The translations under genes were made by a program, and so were the position numbers. A stretch of DNA of 64,000 nucleotides from Canna indica (lineage: Eukaryota; Streptophyta; Magnoliopsida; Zingiberales; Cannaceae). Under the pieces are notes generated by a model. It was not told the origin of the DNA. It was given only the letters and a program-made list of their open reading frames with translations, and searched no databases. The DNA lies in assembly GCA_034359265.1 (NCBI GenBank), contig CP136890.1:80377501-80441500 (forward strand). Direction: 5' to 3'. Of this stretch, positions 13,241 to 23,800 are shown piece after piece; the first letter of the stretch is position 1; every line of letters starts with the position of its first letter.

Positions 13241-13439
13241 GCAGGTTATTCTTCTGTGACGTGGACGCTGTCACCGACATTGGGGTTTCGGCCCCAACTA
13301 GGAGAGGGGAAGGGGGAGGGGCGGTGTACCTTGGCAATGGGAAACCTCGGCGACGAGCAAACGATGGTGAGCCACGGAGATCGGCGGCAGCACGGAGAAG
13401 AAGAAGAGAGAGGAAGAGGAAAGGGGAGGACGCAGTCGT

Positions 13440-13735
13440 GGGGTGAAATAAATAACTTATCAGCTACGACCGCCACAACCATCGTGAAGGTGTCGCTGAT
13501 TTTTTTTTTAATTTGGCGTTGTGCCCACACCCTACCTATTAGCAACGGCTTCGAGCAGTCGTTGTTGAATCGTCGCACATGTTTGTGTAATAGGCGACGG
13601 TTGCAGTGGTCATCGTGCAACCGTTGCATATGACATATCATTAGCGACGGCCCTATGGTCGTAAGTAAGCGTCGTATCCGTTAGCGACGGTTATGTCGGC
13701 CATCACTGATACCCGTACCAATTTTTTAGTAGTTG
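13440..13735 (-). repeat. Subterminal repeats and degenerate terminus of element B
   Basis: Copies of GCAACGG/GCGACGG and their complements occur between 13490 and 13700 and end at TTTTTTAGTAGTTG. Reading inward on the minus strand the terminus is CAACTACTAAAAAATTGG, a variant of CACTACTAGAAA with an extra A. No clean TSD could be assigned because the other end is outside the window. Confidence 0.55.
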
Positions 13736-13799
13736 TACTCACACGTACTTCTCGTATCTCTCTTGCCTTGTACTTCTCATTTCTTTTGATAAGTACAAG

Positions 13800-15600
13800 T
13801 TTTTCTTTCCCTTAAAAAAATCTTTTTCTAATATCAAACTTCAACATCTGCACATCATGCTTGACAATTACATTCTTCCTCTGATTACAGTTTATGCTAC
13901 TTCTGAGCTCATCTACGTACACTTCTTTGGCCAAGCTATGCGCCATTTTATTTAAATTTCTCTTTACATGAGACCGTTTAACTACCTGTACTTCTACAAC
14001 CAATTTCTCTCAATTTTGTTTACTAAGTTTTTCAACTCCCATGGAACTTCATATTCTCCTCGATCTCAGATACAATCAGAGATAATACTTATTCCTTTTA
14101 GCTTCTTAATTATATTCTTTCTGACATTATTCAATCCATGCCATATGGCTTTAGCCTCGGCATGTAATGATTACCTGCTAAATCCAAAATGTTTCCTACA
14201 GCAAGCCTTTGACCATTCTTGAAGATTACAAATCCACAACCAATTTTTACACCTCCATTTCAAGCTGCATCACAGTGTTTACGCTGATAATATCAATCCC
14301 TGTCTCACCATGCTTTCTTTTGACGTACAGCTTTACACTCCCTCATAAACTCATTCGTATCTGACATTACTTTGTTGTAAATACTACATAAACCCCAGCT
14401 CAATGTTTCATGCTTCATTTTATTTCTGTCCATATCCATCATAGAGAATTTGCAACGATAACTTTAATATATAGTTTTAGCATCCTCTCTATTGAAAGTT
14501 TCAGCTTCCTTTAATCATGCTCCTAATAACCACTCTCCTTAAACTTGAAATCTATATCCATTTTTTCTTTCAGAAACCTCCAGTATTTCTTTGCGAGCAC
14601 ATTGAAGAAATATGCATGATATTATTACAAATGTAACACTTATCCGGCTCTTTATTTGCTTAGCAAACCAACTACCAGCCGGCAGCCTTCCCCAAGACCA
14701 TATCCACATAAATGTTTTCACTTTCTCTGAAGTTCTCAAACTTCAAATATGCTTTCAATTTATTTCTGGACCAATTACGTACAACATCCTCTCTACTTTC
14801 CAGATAGCAATAAGCATTTTTCATTGAAATTTCCTCTTTCAATTTTCAGCACATATCCATTTATCATTTCCTTCCACACAATCCAATTCTATAGCACTTA
14901 AACCAAAGCAATTTGTCACGAGCAGCTAAGGTGTACGTCGACGTGATGAGTGTGAAACCGAGACTGATACGTAGGACACGCGTCAAGCGCCAAATGGGGT
15001 GAGCGTTGGACCAATGCAGCAGACGGACGCTGAGCTGGCAAGGCGCACTCGAGGAGAACAACGAATAAGAAGTAGGCCCCACTGCAGCCGAGATTACATC
15101 ATGTAACTTGATTTCATTAAGGCAATGTAAACCATATAAATAGTGGATTGGTTGAAGAATAAAGCAGCTAATATGAATTCTGGTTAAAACTACTCTTTCT
15201 TTCTTCCCACTTCCTTATTTCTCTCCCCAGATCCCCATTCTTTCTCATCTTCCTCTCGAAACTCTTGATCGCGGTGACCTGCAGTCGACGTTCTCAAGTC
15301 ACTTGGGACGGAAGACACTCGACGACAGCCGAAAACACAGTCAGGTAATCAACTAACCTGACACAATTACTGATCTTTACCATATTATCATCTTTAATGA
15401 ATTCACTGACTTTTTCATGCTTTCCCAGCTCATTTGGATTGATGAAGGTCGGCCACAACCATGGATCCAACCAAACATTAGTTTTTATTCCATTTCCAAC
15501 TCTTATTCTTATTCCTTCTATGATACTCTTCATGCTCCACAAACCTTCTTCCAATTACTGAACTCGCAAGGGTGTAGCCTTCCATACTTAATTGAGTAAA
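13800..15600 (-). pseudogene. LINE (non-LTR retrotransposon) 3' remnant
   Basis: Minus-strand fragments in LINE order: 15554-15294 (SIIEGIRIRVGNGIKTNVWLDPWL, the typical region after the reverse transcriptase), 14870-14539 (SEKVKTFMWIWSWGRLPAGSW, a zf-RVT-type domain) and 14003-13812 (VKRNLNKMAHSLAKEV, end of an RNase H-like domain). Frames are broken throughout. A block of about 400 bp at 14880-15295 with a different character separates the first two fragments. No poly-A tail or target duplication could be recognised. Confidence 0.7.
14880..15295 (+). other. Insertion inside the LINE remnant, possibly a solo LTR
   Basis: This block does not read as LINE sequence. It contains a TATA-like CCATATAAATAG near 15130, an AATAAA-like GAATAAAGC near 15158 and a pyrimidine-rich stretch, an arrangement seen in short LTRs. 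Termini and TSD could not be fixed, so identity as an LTR is an inference. Confidence 0.3.
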
Positions 15601-17589
15601 CTCATCATCCTTCTTTTTTTTTGCCATCATTGCCTTTTAGGTTACAGGTGTATAATTAAAATGTTTAGTTTAGCATCAAGATTGGAGTGGTTGATTCCAC
15701 CAATTTGATTAAAAATGGTCGATTATTTAGAATCCATTTAAATTTTATTATTTTCCTCATTTTTTCAAATATTTTTTTCCTTACTTAGATTGATTTAACC
15801 GATTAAATTTGTGATCGTCATTGACAATCAATGACTCAACTAATTTAAATATTAATTGGAAATTGTACATGGGAGTTCCAAAATATTGACCCAATAATAT
15901 ATGGGCCATTTTAATGTCCAATGAAATCTTTCGTCCAAGACAACCCCACGTTGACTTGATCCAAAAGTATTTTTTTTTTGCAAAAAAAAAATATATTCAT
16001 AAACTACTAGTAAATAGGATTAGGAAAGTCCTGATACAAAATATCATTGATCTCCGGAAATCTAATCGAGATCCAAATATTAGATTCTTTCAGACTACGT
16101 GCTCTATTTGTCTCCTAATGAACGACTTTATTACATTCTCTAAAATAGAAAGAGAATATAGGACTAGAAAAGTCACTAGTAAGAAACTGAATTTGAGACA
16201 CAAAATTAATATGCTTCAATCATATCTTTTTTAGGATTCCAATAAGTCTGCTATTCAGCTTAGCAGATGCATGCAAGATGCATTTGGATTCAAGCACTCT
16301 TTCATTAAATTTGGGTAGTGATTTTGTTCCCAATGGTATATTTATAGTTTTTGATGTTTAAAAGTGAAAATTTTATTTTCGGTATAAAAAATTAAAAATT
16401 ACTGAAAAACAAATATTATTCTATTTTTATCACAAAATATCACTTTTATTCGATTAAACTTTCCTTCTTTATTAACACACAAGAGATTGGATAAACTTTC
16501 CTTCTGCGTTAATACACAAGATATTATTTTAGGGGCGCTTTTTATATAATATTTTTGAAATAAGTATTTTTAAAAGTGACACTCCTTATCAATTTAATAA
16601 AATCTAGCCAATTGAATAAATTTTTAGACAAAACTATGCCATTTGATACTATGACTCATATGATGAAAGATGTGTCTGTTTCAACAACTCGTCCAAGTGT
16701 CGACAACCTAGGATAACCCACACAACTCGCCCATATGCCAACAAATAATGAACAAAGACAACACGTCTCGCCCTAGATGTCAACAAACCAAGGTATCTCG
16801 GGAACACCTCGTCCATATGCCAACAATAAGGGACAAAGGAAACACACATTGCTTTGGATGTCGACAGCACAAGACACGGAATAACCTGTCTAGGGCATCG
16901 ACAACTCGAGACATTCCGTTGGTGGAGTCAACAACCAGGGACAAAGACAAAACACCATGCACTAAAATCTCTAATGCTTGTGCGATTTCTATTTATACCG
17001 TAGATGATTTATAAAGAAGAGGAGAATATGGTTCATGACAAAGATGATTGCAGGATATTAAAGATGGGTCGACAAAATCGGAACACAAGACCACACGTTG
17101 GTCGCGACTGCTGGCCACGTAAAGTTGGCCGGGTGGCAGCCACTAGCCTATGCTGTAGTGGCACTACAACTCTAATCGCGATGGCCCACTGTCAACTGCA
17201 GCGTTACCGCCACAACTACTCTAGTCATGTTGGCCAGCATTGTGGGGCGGCAATCCCAATCTCAATCGGCCGATAGTAGGCTCTGGCAGAGCCGACAGTT
17301 AGAGGAGGGGGTTCGGGAGTGGTGGGAGGCAATCATTGGTGGTGGATCCGGCGAGAAGAGGGAGAATAGGGGAGAAGACAGATGAGCAAGGGATGAAATG
17401 AAAAGATGAGATAAGGATAAAGGATATTTTGAGTCATTCATATAAAATTTGACAAAAAAATACTTAGAGAGCTAGATTTTAAATTACTTATCCCATAAAG
17501 GTTAGGCACACTCAATTTCTTCATTATTTTATCTCGGTGTATAACTGTATATATTTATTTAAGGGGAGAATAAATAATTTTAAAAAAAT
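15601..17589. other. Intergenic, no gene recognised
   Basis: AT-rich to about 16620. From about 16690 to 16940 a loosely repeated phrase (ATGCCAACAA, ACTCGCCC, GGGACAAAGG) recurs at roughly 50-60 bp, suggesting a diverged tandem repeat. Open frames here have no recognisable domain and overlap on both strands. Confidence 0.5.
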
Positions 17590-17819
17590 TAATGTCATAT
17601 ATCGTCCATTTCGAGAGACCTCCATCTTTCCTCTTCCTTCTTCCCAAATCACCTGCGAACCCTAACCTTCGGTAGGGCCATCCCTCTCTTTACCTGTCCG
17701 TTTGGATTCGACGCCGGCGGCCGATCGGTTCAGCTCGAGGCACCGGCTCCGGCGCCATATCCGCCTGCCCGATTTGGGGAAAGGTCGGCTCTGTCGGCCG
17801 ACCGGCCGTATTGACGAGG
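17590..17819 (+). promoter_or_regulatory. Probable CUL3 promoter-proximal region and 5' leader
   Basis: Immediately upstream of the CUL3 ATG. It turns from AT-rich (TATATATTTATTTAAG near 17550) to a pyrimidine-rich then GC-rich leader (CCTCTTCCTTCTTCCC, then CGCCGGCGGCCG), a typical plant gene start. The transcription start is not determinable from sequence alone. Confidence 0.35.
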
Positions 17820-20800
17820 ATGAGCGCCCAGAAGAAGCGCACCTTCAAGATTGAGGCGTTCAAGCACCGGGTGGAGCTCGATCCCAAGTACGCCGAGAAG
17901 ACGTGGAAGGTACTGGAGCATGCGATCCATGAGATTTATAACCACAACGCCAGCGGCCTCAGCTTCGAGGAGCTCTATAGGTATTCTATCTGATTCGTCT
18001 CTGTTCTCTTACTTGAGAAAACAATACTTTCTTTGATCTAAAGTGAATCTATCCATAGGTGTGAAATCAGTTTGGAACACTGCTTTTGCTCTTTCTAATG
18101 CGAATATCTAGTTCTTTAGTAATTTTACATTCTGTTTTGGTGATCCTTTCATTTGCCGAGAAAAGCCGGAGGTTCCTCTTATGTATATAGTTAACAGAAT
18201 GGAGTTTGGCTAGTAGATATTTCAGTTGAGTTCATCATTGTTCCTCAAATTTCCACGCTAATTATATTGGAATGGGTTAGAATAATTTGAAGTCAAGTTT
18301 AGGTCTGGATTAAATGGATTTCATTAGTTTAAGTTCTACTTTCTCATGAGGTATTAATTTTGAGCAACTCCGTGCAATTTCTTACTCACACCTCTGCATA
18401 TCTTACTAGCATTAAAATACTTTAAAAATACATAGCATGCATATTTGTAAATATACAGAAGGCTTTCCTCTGATGCCAACTTCATGTATGAAGGACAAAA
18501 TGCTTTGTGCTTGTAAGCTTTTGGAAAAGTGTAAAAATAATCAAATTTAACATGATATCAAGAGGCCCTGTATTCCAACAACTTAAAAATATATATGCCC
18601 CCTTTTTAAGTTAAGTTAGTCAAAGTCTTGCCAATTTGGTCGCTCACCCACATATGAGGGGAAGTTAGAATATAAAAATATAAATTAGTTTCTTTCCTAA
18701 CAAGTTAAACTTTTGGGAAAAACTAATCACTCAATCAAACTTAAGAGTGAGAATATAATTTGAAAATTGGGAAGTAAGTCCAATCCTTCAATACACAAAT
18801 TGCACAATTTAAATTGCTCAATTTATAAGAACCTTCAATAAATCATATTCATGAATGAATATTCTTAAAATTTGTACTAAATATTAAGGCCAACTTTGCT
18901 ATTAAAACTTGTATTAATTTATTGAAGAAAAGATTGGATTTAATGAGGATTTCCTCAAATGATGTGATATAAGTTCCTTAAGTGGGTAGATGGGATGAGA
19001 AATAGAAATTTGGGAGGTCCAACTGGATAGGGAAACGATGAGGAACTCATCATAGACAAATGCTAGTGCCTTGTATTCACTATTTGATTTTTGAATTCAT
19101 AAATTAGTCTATATGCGTCTTCTTAAAAATGTGTGTTAAATTCAGATTAGTACTTGTATGGGGATATCTAACATGATTTGATAATTTTTCAACTACCAGT
19201 TTCAGAAACTGCATTAGGTATTTTTAAAATTTCCTAGGCATCTGAGAAGCAGACTGGATAATTTGCATTAGTCACATTTTTCTTTGTTTTAGGGAGACTT
19301 TGACATGCAACTGGTTTTTCTTGGAGCATTGATTAATTTTTTTTCACTAGTTTGTCTCTACTCATCTCCATTACCTGCACTATGATTGGAGTTAGAAGCT
19401 GGACTCATGTAAGGTCACTTAAAAGACCATTGCTCCCTTCAATTACATTGTTTATTGGGAGACTGGTAATCCTAAAGTGGTACTTCCCTTATCTATGGTG
19501 TCTATTATTAATTTAATTTTCTACCCTATGCCATATCTTTCTTTTAATAATTTAGGAAACATTAATTGATATAACACCTTTTTTATGCCAACAATCAGAT
19601 AAGAAATAAAAATTACAGAAAGGGAGAGTTGGGAAAGAAAAAGATGTGGCATTATAAAAATAACACCATGGCATAACTGTGTATGATGTAGATCTAGGTA
19701 AAGGAGAGATTTTTCTCTCACTAAGCAGATTTCTTAATGTTGATCTCTATGGTTCCATTTGATCATGTTTCCTATCCGGTCGAAAATGATCCCAGTACTT
19801 TACAGGCTGGTTCATATACAAAAAAAATGATGTTCAGATAAATAATAAATGATAATTATGTAGCCATGTTGAGATGTTTGCTTGTTGTGTTCATAAGTGA
19901 ATAGGTCAGATTGCCTTGTAAAACATAAGCTATTAGATCTGTGAACTCAAGCTGTTGAGCCATATGAAGATTGTAACTTGTAAGTCCACCTTGAATATGT
20001 TGAATTCTAAAGCTTGGTTGAACCTGGATTTTATTATAACTTTTAATGCATGGTTTAAAATCTCGGTACCGGTACATACCGGTACCGTACCGACACACGG
20101 TACAGACCGGTATGAAAATGCATACCGGCCGTTTTTTTTTTTTTTTTTTTTTTTTATAAGAACTAACTCCAATTCTCCAATAACACATAATTGATGAAGA
20201 AATGCTTAAAATTAATATTCAAATGTCAAATACATGAATACAATTTTTAAAATGCGGACGAATGACGTCCGTCGTACCCATACATATCTTCGGCTTCGGG
20301 ACATACACGGCTAAGGTCAACACTGTAGTTCTCTAATGCCCATATTTGGAAATTTTCCCATGGCATAATGCCTTGGTATCCATTATACCACATTGACATT
20401 AGCGTTTCTTTGTTGGGTTTCCAAGAACTAGACCCTGTATCATCAGTTGAGTAGGTACTGGATACAGAGTAGGTGGATTCAGAAACCTCTTGCAAACTAC
20501 TCATCATATCGTGATGGTAATCTTGCAAAGCAATCGGTCCACCTCTTCGACGCGAGCCTCTCTTCTTGTACACCTGAGTTGTTTGTTCGGTACTAGCACC
20601 ACGGTCATCATCTTGGGTGGCGTGATCGAAGTATTGCTCATTTGTCCATGGATCATCATATGGCAATGTTGATGGCACGACGGTGTCTTCTCCACCAGCT
20701 CCATCATCATCATCATCTCCTCCGTCTTTTGTGCTGCTACTGCTATGAATGGAGGGCTCGTCTTCTTCGTCCTCTTCTGCTTCTGCAATCGCTTCTAAAG

Positions 20801-23800
20801 GATCAATTGGTCGTTTACCTTTGGCTTTGCCTTTTGCCTTTGAAGGTGTTGCCTTCTTTTTTCCCTTTGATTGGGAAGATGGAGAGTCTGATTTGGATCG
20901 GCGTCTTGCTTGCCGAATTCGTTGAGAGTCCAAGGGAGTAATGGCTATGTCTTCTGGTTGGCTCTCAGACTCAAGTGCATCAGATATAATTGGTGAAGGC
21001 TGAGGTGGTTCGCCTGGTTCATCAAGAAGAGGCTGGTCGCTCTCCATTGCACTCCACCAATCAATTATCGGGTCCGCATCGTCTTGGACGAACTCAACAT
21101 CGAACGGATCTACATGTCGAATATCTTCGTTTTGTAATGTCCGCATTCGAAGCCGCATGTTGTAATGAACATATACTAGCTTCTCTAATCGGGCATATGA
21201 AAGCCGATTGCGCGGCTTGGTATGAATTAAGGAGAAGGTCGACCAATTTCTCTCGCATCCACTTGATGATGTGGTTTGCGAGAGGATATGTGTTGCAATC
21301 TTCCGAAGGGTTGGAGCTTCGATTCCAAATTGCAACCACCATTCAACTGCAATAGATTTAAAATTGATTTTAGTAACGAGATTACCAATTTTATAATTAA
21401 TAAATAAATTGAAAAAAATTATATCTACCTGGATCCATAGAATCTCGGCACGATATTGCAAATGGATCTCCGAAATTGCCACTTGAATCTCGGAAATATT
21501 TTGATTCATTTAGAGCTTGTGCCGCTTCTCTGGTTGTTGCCGACATTCGTTGTATGACCTTGCGAAACGGATATAACAAACTATCCGTCGTTCCAAGATC
21601 ATATCGATACTGGTATGCAGGATTTAAATAATACGCTACAAAAAATTATCAATTTAATAAGTAATTTAGCATAATGAATTAAAATTAAATAAATTTTAGA
21701 AAATTAAATAACAAATTACCCGCGATGTGTATGTCATGACCCATTTGATCCTCCCACCTCTGGGAGATAATGTCGATGAAGGGTTTATACTTGGTCTCCG
21801 AAATCAACACCCTCTTGATTTCTTCTTGTGCTTGATGGATGTAGTAGTAGAGATGACCCATTTGAGGCGTCTTTTCCATCTCCACCTGTTGTAGAACCTT
21901 GTACAATGGTTCTACGGCGACGACTATCTCCGCAACGCGATCCCAGAACCGCGTGTTGAGGACGTTCTTGTCGGTTTGCTTTCCATCATTAGTTCCGACA
22001 TATCTTGATGTAGACCATTCCTCACTTGTAAACATTGATCGAAGGCCCGCCTTACGTTGTTGGAGCGACCTTAATGCGATGAAATTGGTTGCAAAACGAG
22101 TCGCTCCCGGTCGAAGAATTTCACCTAAAATATGAAATTATTATTAGTAATTATCACCTAAACTAATTAATATATAAATTATTTTTAAAAAATATCTTCT
22201 GTAAATTTTCTCATAAGGGCGTGTACCCATGTGTGGTTGTATATGAAACGCGTAATTTGTTGCCCCTTTTTTACCGTCGTATTCACTATCGATATATCAC
22301 CGATATCTTTCATCATTAGGTCTACACAATGCGCTGCACATGGAGTCCAATATATGTGAGAATAATCGAGTTCAATTATCTCACTAGTCCTTTTGAAATT
22401 AGCTCCGTTGTCGGTTATAATTTGAATAAAGTTCTCAGGTCCATTCTCCTCGATCACCTCCTTCATCAGCTTCGAGATGTAGAGAGAACTATGGACTTCA
22501 CCGGATGCGTTCACCGACTTGTGATAGATAACCCTCCTGTTGCAATAGATGAGGAAGTTGATGATGCTCATTCGGGTTGGACCGGTCCAACTATCGCACA
22601 TCAAAGTGCATCCGTAATCCCCCCATTGCCGCTTGATTCCGTCGATCCATTGATTTATTTCCTTGACCTCTTCTTTAAGGAAAGGTCTTGAAATTTCATA
22701 CGGAGTTGGAGGGGTAATACCTGGGCCTACCTTTTGGATGGTAGACACCATAGTTCGGTAGTACGTGTTGTTGGCTGCATTTGTGGGAATCCGGCTAAAG
22801 TGGAACCATTTGGAGATGGCTTTCCCCAACTCCCACTTCTTGTTCTTGGCCCAAACATCGTCTATGCGCGGTTGCTTTGATGATGGAGGAGGAAATGCCC
22901 TGGGATCAAGATCAGAAATATCAACATTAGTTTTCCTACCACTTGCTCCGAGGTTTGTGAAGAATCCACGAAGGCCTCCTCTGCTGCTTCCTCTGCTCTG
23001 AGTTTGAGGTGCTCTCATGCTAGAACTCCGACCAATATAAGGACCGGAGGGAATTGGACCGCTTCGGTCCATTGCTCCTGCAGCCGAAGTTTAGCCGACG
23101 CTGCTTATCCCACCGCTGCCACTGCCGCCGCCATATTCGAATTGAGATCCGGGATAATACATCCGTTCTCATTCGAATTCAGCATGCTCCAATGAGGCTC
23201 GGATGCCGGCTTCAAGTTCTGGATCCTCGTCGTTATCGCCACCTCGAGCCTCATAATGGCCACCGCTGACATTTTGGGTAGCTCGTCGGTCGAACTCGGC
23301 TTGTTGAGCTGCAGTCTTAAGACGTTGCTCTTTCTTGTTGTTGAGTTGCGCTTTGAACATCTTCCGGACTTCGGGCGGTACTTTGGCGCAATTGACGACG
23401 TCGGAATATCCTCCGGCCAAGTGTTGCTTCAATCGAGTGATGCCTCCACCACGTGAAATCATATTACAGTGGAGGCATTGCCAGTGATGAGCCTTCTCCA
23501 ACTGAGTACCGTGCTGCCATGCGGGGTCGGCTTGAGATTTCGGCGCCATTTCGATAGAATTTCGACGTAGAAATTAATAAAGAGAGATTGAGAGAGATTG
23601 AGAGTTTAGATGGGTAGAGGGGTGAGTGAGGATGAAAGAAGTGTTTTGGGGGCTTTATATAGCCCCCAAAACAACCCAAAGTTGCCCCAAACGGCTATAG
23701 AGCCGTTTGGGGTCACTATTGATCATACCGGGCGGTATACCGCCCGGTATGCATGTAATACCGCCCAAACCGGGCGGTATGATTCCCCATGTGGCCGACA

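Larger units (their letters stand above)
3584..13735 (-). mobile_element. Old CACTA element B, minus strand, split by element C and cut by element A
   Basis: Two blocks (3584-6274 and 12286-13735) read continuously on the minus strand once element C and one CTT copy are removed: the TNP2 reading across 12289 and 6271 matches copy D around 46730-46790. The right end is TTTTTTAGTAGTTG near 13735, a degenerate form of the CACTA terminus, preceded by GCAACGG/GCGACGG subterminal repeats (13440-13710). Internal deletions are visible: the N-terminal Transposase-associated region is missing near 13240, and about 1.2 kb is missing near 12350 (the join corresponds to copy D 45475 against about 46735). 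The left end lies beyond the window because element A interrupts it. Confidence 0.75.

Noticed and set aside
13256..13633. 125-131 codon frames on both strands near the end of element B
   Set aside because: They cover the GC-rich leader and subterminal repeats of the CACTA element.
17004..17276. 90-codon plus-strand frame upstream of CUL3
   Set aside because: No recognisable domain, no homolog recalled, and inside a region with decayed repeats.
20132..20155. Long T run as a poly-A tail of a retroposon
   Set aside because: It lies inside the TSD-bounded hAT element and has no matching target duplication of its own.
20490..21355. Plus-strand frames within the hAT element
   Set aside because: Antisense shadows of the transposase exon, no domain.
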